12,268 nucleotides of DNA from an uncultured Lachnospiraceae bacterium. Lineage in GTDB: Bacteria; Bacillota; Clostridia; Lachnospirales; Lachnospiraceae. Below are positions 1 through 6,274 of the stretch, one piece after another. The translations under genes and the position numbers were made by a program. The stretch lies in the NCBI GenBank assembly GCA_902496125.1, contig CABUZU010000056.1:1-12268 (forward strand). The letters are read 5' to 3'. The stretch's first letter is position 1, and each line of letters begins with the position of its first letter. The notes beneath the pieces were generated by a model. That model was not told the DNA's origin. It did no database searches and was given only the letters and a program-made list of their open reading frames with translations.

Positions 1-11
1 AATTTATATTC

Positions 12-17
12 TATAAT
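12..17 (+). promoter_or_regulatory. possible -10 box of the nifS-nifU operon
   Basis: A perfect TATAAT lies 46 bases before the nifS start codon, inside very AT-rich sequence. The matching -35 box would fall outside the window, so the promoter cannot be confirmed. If it is real, the nifS leader would be about 40 nt, with no room for a large riboswitch. Confidence 0.35.
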
Positions 18-63
18 AATTCATATAAATTTTATAGGAATTTAACTCAGGAGGAAGAATGAG

Positions 64-1248
64 ATGGATAAATATATATATCTAGATAATGCAGCAACAA
101 CTCAGGTGTATGATGAGGTACTTGATGCAATGAAACCTTACTTTACACAATACTATGGTAACCCATCTAGTATTTATAGTTTTGCAGGCAAGGCAAAGGA
201 AGCAGTAGAGGATGCTCGTGAAACTTTAGCTAATGTAATTGGTGCTAAGACAAATGAAATTTACTTTACAGGTGGCGGTAGTGAATCCGATAACTGGGCA
301 TTAAAGGCAACTTGTGAAGCTTACAAGAATAAAGGAAATCATATTATTACTTCTACAATTGAACATCATGCAATTCTTCATACTTGTGAATATTTAGAGA
401 AACAAGGATTTGAAGTGACTTATGTACCAGTAGATGAAAATGGTATTTTAAAATTAGACGAATTAAAGAAAGCAATCCGTCCAGAGACTATTCTTATTTC
501 TGTAATGGCAGCGAACAATGAAATTGGTAGTATTCAACCATTAAAAGAAATTGGTGAAATTGCTCATGAACATGGAATTTTATTCCATACAGATGCAGTA
601 CAAGCATTTGGTCATATTCCACTAAATGTAGACGAGATGCATATTGATATGTTAAGTGCAAGTGGACATAAAATCAATGGACCTAAGGGTATCGGTCTTA
701 TGTATATTCGTAAGGGCGTTAAGATTCGTTCATTCATCCATGGTGGTGCACAAGAACGTAAGAGACGTGCAGGTACTCATAATGTTCCCGGTATCGTAGG
801 TATGGCTAAGGCAGCACAGCTTGCTACAGCGAATATGGAAGAACGTATGGCATATGAAATTAAGTTAAGAGACCACTTGATTGAAAGAGTTATGAACGAG
901 ATTCCTTATGTAAAATTAAACGGGGATCCTGTAAAGAGACTTCCTAATAATGCAAACTTTAGCTTCCAGTTTATCGAAGGTGAATCAATGTTAATTCTTC
1001 TTGATAATAAGGGAATCTGTGGTTCTAGTGGTTCTGCTTGTACATCTGGTTCATTAGATCCATCTCATGTACTTTTAGCCATTGGATTACCTCATGAAAT
1101 TGCACATGGTTCATTAAGACTTACACTTTCAGAGAAGATAACCATGGAAGATATTGATTATACAGTAGACCAGTTAAAGGAAATCATTGCACGTTTACGT
1201 GATATGTCACCTTTATATGAAGATTTTATTAAAAAACACAACAAATAA
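64..1248 (+). CDS. nifS: cysteine desulfurase (NifS/IscS class)
   Basis: This PLP enzyme removes sulfur from L-cysteine as an enzyme-bound persulfide and passes it to a scaffold for Fe-S cluster assembly in the cytoplasm. The 394-residue protein has the usual group I length. It shows the N-terminal DNAATT motif, the PLP-contacting HTDAVQ stretch, the Schiff-base lysine K203 in SASGHKING, and the mobile-loop cysteine C326 in GSACTSG, which carries the persulfide. An AGGAGGA at 49-55 fixes the ATG at 64. Only 18 bases separate its stop from nifU, so the pair is co-transcribed and is expected to act as desulfurase and scaffold. Bacteria with this pair use it for general housekeeping or for nitrogenase. 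No nif structural gene is visible here, so a housekeeping role is inferred. No Rrf2-type regulator gene is visible, but the window begins directly upstream. Confidence 0.96.
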   Translation: MDKYIYLDNAATTQVYDEVLDAMKPYFTQYYGNPSSIYSFAGKAKEAVEDARETLANVIGAKTNEIYFTGGGSESDNWALKATCEAYKNKGNHIITSTIEHHAILHTCEYLEKQGFEVTYVPVDENGILKLDELKKAIRPETILISVMAANNEIGSIQPLKEIGEIAHEHGILFHTDAVQAFGHIPLNVDEMHIDMLSASGHKINGPKGIGLMYIRKGVKIRSFIHGGAQERKRRAGTHNVPGIVGMAKAAQLATANMEERMAYEIKLRDHLIERVMNEIPYVKLNGDPVKRLPNNANFSFQFIEGESMLILLDNKGICGSSGSACTSGSLDPSHVLLAIGLPHEIAHGSLRLTLSEKITMEDIDYTVDQLKEIIARLRDMSPLYEDFIKKHNK

Positions 1249-1266
1249 TTCGGAGGAAGTATAGAT

Positions 1267-1710
1267 ATGTATAGCGAAAAAGTAATGGACCATTTCAATA
1301 ATCCAAGAAACGTAGGAGAAATGGAAAATCCAAGTGGTGTAGGAACTGTTGGTAATGCAAAATGTGGAGATATCATGAGAATGTACTTAGATATCGATGA
1401 AAATGGTATTATCAGAGAAGCAAAATTTAAAACATTCGGTTGTGGTGCAGCAGTAGCTACAAGTAGTATGGCAACTGAATTAGTAGCAGGCAAAACCATT
1501 CAAGAAGCTCTTGAAGTAACAAATAAAGCGGTTATGGAAGCACTTGACGGACTTCCACCAGTAAAAGTTCACTGTTCACTATTAGCAGAAGAAGCAATTC
1601 ATGCTGCACTTTGGGATTATGCTCAGAAAAACAATATCAAGATTGAAGGATTAGAACCTCCTGTAAATGATATTTCTGAAAAAGAAGACGATATTGAAGA
1701 AGTGTACTAG
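1267..1710 (+). CDS. nifU: Fe-S cluster scaffold, NifU N-terminal/IscU type
   Basis: This scaffold is where [2Fe-2S] clusters form from iron and the sulfur delivered by NifS. The 147-residue protein is the IscU-like domain alone, without the C-terminal ferredoxin-like and Nfu domains of full-length nitrogenase NifU. The three cluster-ligand cysteines are present: C33 in NAKCGD, C59 in FGCGAA and C103 in HCSLL, together with the conserved aspartate D35. An LPPVK motif (96-100) precedes the last cysteine; in IscU of Proteobacteria this is the site bound by the chaperone HscA. The C-terminus is an acidic tail. GGAGG at 1252-1256 supports the ATG at 1267. It is the last gene of the operon and is followed at once by a strong hairpin terminator. 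The symbol nifU versus iscU is a matter of convention. Confidence 0.95.
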   Translation: MYSEKVMDHFNNPRNVGEMENPSGVGTVGNAKCGDIMRMYLDIDENGIIREAKFKTFGCGAAVATSSMATELVAGKTIQEALEVTNKAVMEALDGLPPVKVHCSLLAEEAIHAALWDYAQKNNIKIEGLEPPVNDISEKEDDIEEVY

Positions 1711-1715
1711 GGACG

Positions 1716-1755
1716 AAAATGAGCTGTCGCAAACGCGACAGCTCATTTTTTATAA
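1716..1755 (+). terminator. rho-independent terminator of nifS-nifU, probably bidirectional
   Basis: A perfect 15-bp stem (1716-1730 with 1735-1749) closes on a four-base AAAC loop and runs straight into a T-rich tract on the + strand. The stem ends exactly at the stop codon (1750-1752) of the converging signal peptidase gene. On the - strand the right arm also finishes in four U residues, so the same hairpin probably stops both convergent operons, less strongly leftward. Confidence 0.93.
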
Positions 1756-2295
1756 GCCCTTTACAATCGACCACTGAAAGATTACTCGTCCTTTAATATC
1801 TTTTGTTCTTATTAAACCAAAAGACCTTGAATCTCTCGAATCGGAACGATTATCTCCAAGTACAAAAATTTCACCCTTTCCAACAACAAGCGGAAATGAA
1901 ATTCCATCACTCTCTAGATAAGTTGGTCCAATTCCTAAACGATTTTCCTTTTCACCATTTATATAAAGGGTTCCAGTTTCATTATCAATATCGATGATAT
2001 CCCCTTCTACGCCTATGATACGTTTAATTAGCAAATCATTTTCTTCAGGAAAAATAACGATATCATTGACCTTGTATTCTTTCGTAAGACGATAAAATAA
2101 AGTTCCATTTTTATTTCTTAGATAAGGGCGCATAGAATTTCCTTCTACAATAGCAATTCCAAAGATAACTTTTAATAATAGAAAGAGTAGTATAAATATA
2201 ATTACTAATATAAGGGAGTCTGTTAGATATTTCTTTTTTTGCTTTTCCTTTTTTATTAAATTTTTTAATATTTCTTTATCGATTAATTGGTTCAT
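1750..2295 (-). CDS. lepB: signal peptidase I (type I leader peptidase)
   Basis: This membrane serine protease cuts signal peptides from exported preproteins on the outer face of the membrane. The 181-residue protein has a short basic cytoplasmic N-terminus, one transmembrane segment at about 27-47, and then the catalytic domain. The nucleophile serine is S54 in GNSMRP, the general-base lysine is K91 in IKRIIGVEGD, and box E is GDNRSDSRDSR (147-157). Gram-positive SipS-type enzymes are of this size. I start it at the ATG at 2295, one base after the stop of the upstream regulator gene, with a weak GAGAAG site seven bases before it. The in-frame ATGs at 2340 and 2337 have no ribosome binding site and would force a 44-base overlap. 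Translation is therefore probably coupled to the upstream gene. It is the last gene of the tatD operon. The family is certain; which paralogue this is cannot be told. Confidence 0.94.
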   Translation of the reverse strand: MNQLIDKEILKNLIKKEKQKKKYLTDSLILVIIFILLFLLLKVIFGIAIVEGNSMRPYLRNKNGTLFYRLTKEYKVNDIVIFPEENDLLIKRIIGVEGDIIDIDNETGTLYINGEKENRLGIGPTYLESDGISFPLVVGKGEIFVLGDNRSDSRDSRSFGLIRTKDIKGRVIFQWSIVKGL

Positions 2296-2296
2296 T

Positions 2297-3706
2297 TTAT
2301 ATCTTCTCTTTGGCAATAACGATGGTTTCTTTTTCATCATCTAAATATTCGCAAACAACATTTTGCTCAAGATGATATTGGTCTTGTTTTTTTAATCTTT
2401 TTATCATTTGTTCGTAAGATGTATTTAATGGTTGTAAAATTTGTTCTTCGTAGTGTTCCACAAAACATTCTTTATTGCATTCTAAATCATAAAACATTGC
2501 TCCAGATTGTTCGATATTAATATGAGCGATCCATTCATAGAAATGGTTTAATTGTTTTTTTAAATATTTAGAAATGATGGAATCGTTAATGTCTTGAATA
2601 ATAATGTGAACACATTCTTGGTCATTTACTGCATAAATACATACTTCATACCAACGAAATTGATCGTTTTTTGTTCGTAAACGAATATTGAATTTTGTTT
2701 TTGTATTAGTTTTAAGATAAGATTCTAATGTAGAAATCGTTAGTTTATCCATAAAATAATTTCTATCTTCTTCAAAGACTCTCTTTTGAGCAAAATGAAG
2801 TAAGTATCCTTGATAGATAATGGATTTTAATTCTTTATGTGGGTAAGTTTTACTAAGATATAGCCAAGTAGCTTCTTCTTTTAAATTTATAATTAGATAT
2901 TCTTCTTTGGCGTCATTAAAGATATTTGGCATCTGTTTGACAAACTGTAATGCTACGAGTGCATCATTAGATTGTTTGTTTGCATCCATCATATTTTCCA
3001 TATCTTTATCCGGAACTTCTTCCATAATACAAGCACAATATCCGTAACGTGGAGAATAGCATCTAATTTTTAGCGGTTTTCGTAGTTCATAATTGTATTC
3101 TGTAAAAACCTTACTCTTTCCTTGAAGAGCTACATAACTACAAGTATCAAATGTATGCTTTAAGATTTTCCAATTAAAATCTTGATAAAGTGTCTTATTT
3201 ATTAATTCCTCTTTGGGAATTGTTAATAATTTTGACATTTTATCATTGACATAACGAATAATAAAGTCAATGGAATCACCATTTGGGCCGATTACAAGTT
3301 CCATCACAGAAACTGCCATATCAAGGTGGTCCATACAATTATAGGAATTTCCTACATCAAAAAACGGCTTTGAATCCTCCACATAATTTTGTAAATATTT
3401 TTTATATTCTTTTTTTATAGTAGATAATCTACGGGTACTAATCTCAAATTCTGTACCATCGACCATGTGCATTTTCTCATCAATAGATTTTACTGCACGA
3501 TAAGAGATAATACTTTTTCGGTTCACACGTCCAAAATGTTGTGCTGGTAAAATATCCTCAAAATACTTTAATTGTAGAAAGAGTTCGATATCATCACTAT
3601 CATTTTTATGGATCTTGCATACCTTATTATCTACAATAATATAATCGATAGTATCTAATCCGACATATACATGATGTCTATCAACAATCAAATCAATTGC
3701 CTTCAT
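2297..3706 (-). CDS. LytTR DNA-binding protein with C-terminal PAS-like domains
   Basis: A putative transcription regulator of 469 residues. Residues about 3-108 fit the LytTR DNA-binding fold: a strand-rich start through IDYIIVDNKVCKIH, then FGRVNRKSIISYRAVKSID, then DGTEFEISTRR and a final helix. Residues about 127-232 look like a PAS domain (VMELVIGPNGDSIDFIIRYV, then a central helix and strands), and about 262-376 like a second, PAS_3-type domain with the PAC signature FRWYEVCIYAV and HIIIQDIND. The last 80 residues are unassigned. No membrane segment, receiver domain, kinase or GGDEF domain is seen, so it is cytoplasmic and would sense a ligand or partner directly. Having LytTR first and PAS domains after it reverses the common order. 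The ATG at 3706 has AGAGGG at 3713-3718 six bases upstream. An ATG at 3712 directly abuts that site and is unlikely. The gene is sandwiched between ksgA and lepB in one operon. Its target is unknown. Confidence 0.75.
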   Translation of the reverse strand: MKAIDLIVDRHHVYVGLDTIDYIIVDNKVCKIHKNDSDDIELFLQLKYFEDILPAQHFGRVNRKSIISYRAVKSIDEKMHMVDGTEFEISTRRLSTIKKEYKKYLQNYVEDSKPFFDVGNSYNCMDHLDMAVSVMELVIGPNGDSIDFIIRYVNDKMSKLLTIPKEELINKTLYQDFNWKILKHTFDTCSYVALQGKSKVFTEYNYELRKPLKIRCYSPRYGYCACIMEEVPDKDMENMMDANKQSNDALVALQFVKQMPNIFNDAKEEYLIINLKEEATWLYLSKTYPHKELKSIIYQGYLLHFAQKRVFEEDRNYFMDKLTISTLESYLKTNTKTKFNIRLRTKNDQFRWYEVCIYAVNDQECVHIIIQDINDSIISKYLKKQLNHFYEWIAHINIEQSGAMFYDLECNKECFVEHYEEQILQPLNTSYEQMIKRLKKQDQYHLEQNVVCEYLDDEKETIVIAKEKI

Positions 3707-3712
3707 CCACAT

Positions 3713-3718
3713 CCCTCT
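3713..3718 (-). promoter_or_regulatory. ribosome binding site choosing the start of the LytTR-PAS gene
   Basis: AGAGGG read on the - strand lies six bases before the ATG at 3706 and directly against an in-frame ATG at 3712. The spacing favours the downstream start, which drops the first two residues of the longest frame. The site occupies the gap left by the ksgA stop at 3719-3721. Confidence 0.6.
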
Positions 3719-4585
3719 TTACTGCATTTTTGTAAAACTATCACTAAGTGCTGCAAATTGCTCTAATGACAACGCCTCTCCTCGAATGGTTTCTGCTAAG
3801 TCATTTTCTTGTAAAGCGTTTATAATTTCGTCTTTACTGAAATTTAATTCTGGTGAATTTTTCAAACTGTTTACTAAGGTCTTACGTCTTTGATTAAAAG
3901 ATGCTCGAATTAAACGAAACATTAACTTTTTATCTAAAACATGAACTGGAGGTTCTTTGTATCGTTCTAAATGAATGACGGCAGAACCTACCTTAGGACG
4001 AGGAATGAAACAGTTTGGTGGCACATTTGCTGCAATAGAAGGTTTGGAGTAATATTGCACAGCTAGTGAGAGTGCACCATATTCCTTAGAACTAGGCTCT
4101 GATTTCATACGTTGTGCAACTTCTTTTTGTACCATTACAGTAATGCTCTCAAGTGGTAAACTGGATTCAAATAGTCCCATAATTATGGGTGTTGTAATAT
4201 AATAAGGAAGGTTTGCAACAACCTTTAAAGGTTTACCTTCTCCTTCTTTTTGTATTAATTGATTTAAATCAATCTTTAATACATCTCCTTGAACAACTTT
4301 CACATTCGAATAAGCAGACAGGGTATCCTCTAAAATTGGAATTAGGTTTAAATCAATTTCAACACAAATAACCTTTCCAGCTCTTTCAGCAAGGTGTTGT
4401 GTCATTGTTCCAATTCCAGGGCCAATTTCTAATACGCAATCCGTTTCTTTAATATCGGCCGCATTAATAATCTTGTCTAGTACATGCTCATCGATTAAAA
4501 AGTTTTGCCCAAATTTTTTTTGAAAATTAAATTGGTATTTTTGTAAGACTTCTATTGTCTGTTGTGGATTACTTAATTTCTCCAT
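3719..4585 (-). CDS. rsmA: 16S rRNA (adenine1518-N6/adenine1519-N6)-dimethyltransferase
   Basis: KsgA/RsmA dimethylates two adjacent adenines in the 3' hairpin of 16S rRNA late in small-subunit assembly, using S-adenosylmethionine. The 288-residue protein shows the family start GQNFLID (26-32), the SAM-binding motif I EIGPGIGT (53-60), the acidic ribose-binding E76 in VICVEID, GDVL (100-103), and the catalytic NLPYY motif at 125-129, followed by the basic C-terminal helical domain. I use the ATG at 4585, five bases after a GGGAG site at 4591-4595. An in-frame ATG at 4597 has no such site. The gene overlaps the end of tatD by 17 bases, so translation is probably coupled. In many Firmicutes rnmV (ribonuclease M5) sits between tatD and ksgA; it is missing here. 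Confidence 0.96.
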   Translation of the reverse strand: MEKLSNPQQTIEVLQKYQFNFQKKFGQNFLIDEHVLDKIINAADIKETDCVLEIGPGIGTMTQHLAERAGKVICVEIDLNLIPILEDTLSAYSNVKVVQGDVLKIDLNQLIQKEGEGKPLKVVANLPYYITTPIIMGLFESSLPLESITVMVQKEVAQRMKSEPSSKEYGALSLAVQYYSKPSIAANVPPNCFIPRPKVGSAVIHLERYKEPPVHVLDKKLMFRLIRASFNQRRKTLVNSLKNSPELNFSKDEIINALQENDLAETIRGEALSLEQFAALSDSFTKMQ

Positions 4586-5375
4586 TATTTCTCCCATCTA
4601 AATTTACATTATAAAATTTACAAGCATTTTCCCAAGTTTTTTCTAAAACCTCCTCAGTGGAAAGATTTTTTAGTCTTGCGATTTCTTCTACGACATATTT
4701 TATCTTTCCTGAGTCATTTCGCTTACCTCTAAAAGGTGTGGCTGTCAGATAGGGTGCATCTGTCTCTAATAAGATACGTTCTAAGGGCATATATTTAACA
4801 ACTTCTTTTAACTTTTTACCATTGTTAAAGGTTACAACCCCTCCAACGCCTAGATAATATCCCATATCTAAATATTCTTTAGCAAGCTCGATGCTATAAG
4901 AAAAACAGTGCATATTCAGTGTCAATTGATCTGATTTATAAGATTTAATAATTTCTAGTGTATCGGATGCTGCATCACGACTATGAATCACTATCGGTAA
5001 AGACAATTCCTTAGCAAGCTCTAATTGCTCTACAAACCAATGTTTTTGAATTTCTTTTGCTTCTTTATTCCAATAATAATCTAATCCGATTTCACCAATT
5101 GCTACAATTTTTTCTTCATTTTTTGCTAATTGGCGTAACCAATTAAGGTGTTCATCGTTTAGTTCTCCAACATCATCTGGATGAACACCTGCAGTTGCAT
5201 AAATGAAATCATGTGAGTTCGCTAATGCTAATGAACTCTTCGTAGATTTTAAATCACAAGCTATATTGACAATTGCACCGACATTTTCTTGATTGATTAA
5301 ATGATCAAGTAATTCTTCGCGATCTTTATCAAATGCTGTATCATCATAATGTGCATGGGTATCGAATATTTTCAT
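4569..5375 (-). CDS. tatD: TatD-family metal-dependent deoxyribonuclease
   Basis: Members of this amidohydrolase-fold family (YabD in Bacillus) are cytoplasmic Mg2+-dependent 3'-5' exonucleases acting on DNA and RNA ends. The 268-residue protein has the full metal-binding set: H7 and H9 in DTHAHYD, E95 in GEIGLDYY, H131 in VIHSRDA, H156 in NMHCFS and D206 in LLETDAPYL. GVHPDD (64-69) is also conserved. The ATG at 5375 has AAGGAGAG upstream. It is the first gene of the tatD-ksgA-regulator-lepB operon and has its own sigma-A promoter overlapped by an inverted repeat. Proximity to metG and ksgA is a common Firmicute arrangement, but here metG points the other way. The exact physiological substrate in this organism cannot be told from sequence. 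Confidence 0.94.
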   Translation of the reverse strand: MKIFDTHAHYDDTAFDKDREELLDHLINQENVGAIVNIACDLKSTKSSLALANSHDFIYATAGVHPDDVGELNDEHLNWLRQLAKNEEKIVAIGEIGLDYYWNKEAKEIQKHWFVEQLELAKELSLPIVIHSRDAASDTLEIIKSYKSDQLTLNMHCFSYSIELAKEYLDMGYYLGVGGVVTFNNGKKLKEVVKYMPLERILLETDAPYLTATPFRGKRNDSGKIKYVVEEIARLKNLSTEEVLEKTWENACKFYNVNLDGRNNGEIK

Positions 5376-5390
5376 AATTTCTGGTCTCTC

Positions 5391-5429
5391 CTTTTCGATA
5401 TCTTTTTAATTATAACCGATATCGAAAAG
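5391..5429. repeat. 12-bp perfect inverted repeat overlapping the tatD promoter (operator candidate)
   Basis: CTTTTCGATATC at 5391-5402 is matched by its exact reverse complement at 5418-5429, with 15 bases between them. One arm fills the -35/-10 spacer and the other covers the expected transcription start and touches the ribosome binding site. The -10 box sits in the loop. On neither strand is the repeat followed by a T-run, so it is not an intrinsic terminator. The placement suits a repressor binding both arms. No regulator can be named. Confidence 0.6.
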
Positions 5430-5437
5430 ATAGACAA
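5409..5437 (-). promoter_or_regulatory. sigma-A promoter of the tatD operon
   Basis: Read on the - strand, TTGTCT (5432-5437) and a perfect TATAAT (5409-5414) are separated by exactly 17 bases. Transcription would begin near 5402, giving a leader of under 30 nt before the tatD ATG. The promoter lies in the 78-base gap between the sigma-factor gene and tatD, so the four downstream genes can be expressed independently of the sigma gene. Confidence 0.75.
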
Positions 5438-5453
5438 GACCATTCCTTATGCA

Positions 5454-5981
5454 TTACCAATTCATTTGTTTTTGTACCATTTTTTTAGCTCGGTTAATCC
5501 GAACTGCTACTAGATTAACAGATAAATCCATACTATTTGCGATTTCTGAGTTACTTAATCCCTCAAAATATCGTTTATAAAATGGGATTCGATAGTTCTC
5601 ATCTAAGCCTTCAATAATTACTTTTACTTCATCTACCGTTTCTTGTAAAATAATATGTTCAAGCGGCATATTATCAGCTGAACAAAAATTTTCTTGTAAA
5701 TCGTAAAGAGTTTCTCTACTTCTGTTTCTTTTTCGTATGTAATCAATGCATTTATGACGGATAATGGTAATTAAATAGTATTTCGTCATTTTACTCTCTA
5801 CATCTTCTATAGATTGTAAATGTTCGGATACTTTTAAGAATGATTCTTGTACCATATCCTCAGCCAATTGCATGTCCTTTAAATACTTTGCTGCTACATA
5901 CCTCATGGTATTTGAATAAGTAAGATATAGCCTTGTGAGTTTATCCGATTGATTGTAGGCATAATTCTGTGTCATCATCAT
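5454..5981 (-). CDS. ECF-like sigma-70 family RNA polymerase sigma factor
   Basis: A 175-residue alternative sigma factor expected to guide RNA polymerase to a small set of promoters. Sigma region 2 spans about 16-85 (TMRYVAAKYLKDMQLAEDMV then the helix ending RHKCIDYIRKRNR), and region 4 spans about 112-172 with the helix-turn-helix SNSEIANSMDLSVNLVAVRI. Region 3 is absent, as in ECF factors. The start is one of three consecutive ATGs (5981, 5978, 5975). AGGAG at 5987-5991 lies 5 bases from the first and 8 from the second. A TTG further upstream at 5999 would sit in front of the site itself. No anti-sigma or membrane sensor gene adjoins it, so the control mechanism is not apparent. There is no terminator between it and the tatD promoter, so readthrough into that operon is possible. 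Confidence 0.85.
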   Translation of the reverse strand: MMMTQNYAYNQSDKLTRLYLTYSNTMRYVAAKYLKDMQLAEDMVQESFLKVSEHLQSIEDVESKMTKYYLITIIRHKCIDYIRKRNRSRETLYDLQENFCSADNMPLEHIILQETVDEVKVIIEGLDENYRIPFYKRYFEGLSNSEIANSMDLSVNLVAVRINRAKKMVQKQMNW

Positions 5982-6188
5982 AACAACTCCTCTCTTCAAT
6001 TCTCACTTTCCCTCTATTTATAACTTTTCGTAAGTGTTAATTATATATTATACGTTTCATAATATATTTTATTACAAAAACACTATATTTTTTTCAAAAA
6101 TCTTATTTTTATTATATTTTTCTAGTTTTCGTATTTTTTGGAATATTTTGAAATCATGCGTTAACGAAAAGTCTCTTGCTTCGCCACT

Positions 6189-6218
6189 ATTATAACAATA
6201 ATCTTTGACTTATTGCAA
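6189..6218 (-). promoter_or_regulatory. sigma-A-like promoter of the sigma-factor gene
   Basis: On the - strand TTGCAA (6213-6218) is followed after 18 bases by a perfect TATAAT (6189-6194). Transcription would start near 6182 and give a leader of about 200 nt before the sigma gene. The -35 box of the divergent metG promoter lies inside its spacer, so the two promoters share DNA. Confidence 0.55.
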
Positions 6219-6233
6219 CAGTTATATTATAAT
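6205..6233 (+). promoter_or_regulatory. sigma-A promoter of metG
   Basis: TTGACT (6205-6210) and a perfect TATAAT (6228-6233) are separated by 17 bases. Transcription would begin near 6240, only about 35 nt before the start codon. That leaves no room for a T-box or S-box leader, so metG appears to lack tRNA-sensing attenuation of that type. Confidence 0.85.
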
Positions 6234-6258
6234 TAGTGGTAGTTTTATTAAAAAATTT

Positions 6259-6265
6259 AAAGGAG
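6259..6265 (+). promoter_or_regulatory. ribosome binding site defining the metG start
   Basis: AAAGGAG is nine bases before the ATG at 6275 and six before an in-frame GTG at 6272. The longer frame opening at 6236 would place this site inside the coding region and begin at or before the expected transcription start, so it is rejected. Confidence 0.8.
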
Positions 6266-6274
6266 ATATGCGTG

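Larger units (their letters stand above)
5982..6274. other. divergent intergenic region between the sigma-factor gene and metG
   Basis: About 290 bases without a gene. The right end (6189-6233) holds two interleaved divergent promoters. The remainder, 5995-6180, is extremely AT-rich and would be a roughly 200-nt untranslated leader for the sigma gene. It contains an imperfect 19-bp palindrome at 6021-6039 and three copies of a TTTTCGT-like motif (6026-6031, 6127-6132, and on the - strand at about 6164-6170). I see no T-box, riboswitch, RNA gene or credible small ORF in it. Confidence 0.7.

Noticed and set aside
1158..1499. Long open frame opposite the end of nifS and the start of nifU
   Set aside because: It is antisense to two unmistakable conserved genes and has no ribosome binding site or family resemblance.
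2296..2340. Longer signal peptidase starting at the ATGs at 2340 or 2337
   Set aside because: No ribosome binding site precedes them and they overlap the upstream regulator. The ATG at 2295 has a site and ideal coupling.
5391..5429. Inverted repeat as intrinsic terminator of the sigma-factor gene
   Set aside because: Neither arm is followed by a T-run on its strand, the loop holds a perfect TATAAT, and the repeat fits a promoter-operator arrangement better.
6000..6274. T-box or S-box riboswitch upstream of metG
   Set aside because: The consensus metG promoter leaves only about 35 nt of leader, and no T-box core sequence or aminoacyl-tRNA-binding bulge is present.
6236..6274. Extended N-terminus of MetG starting with GTG at 6236
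   Set aside because: It lies at or before the expected transcription start, and the strong AAAGGAG at 6259-6265 would be inside the gene. The HIGN motif is at the normal distance from the ATG at 6275.
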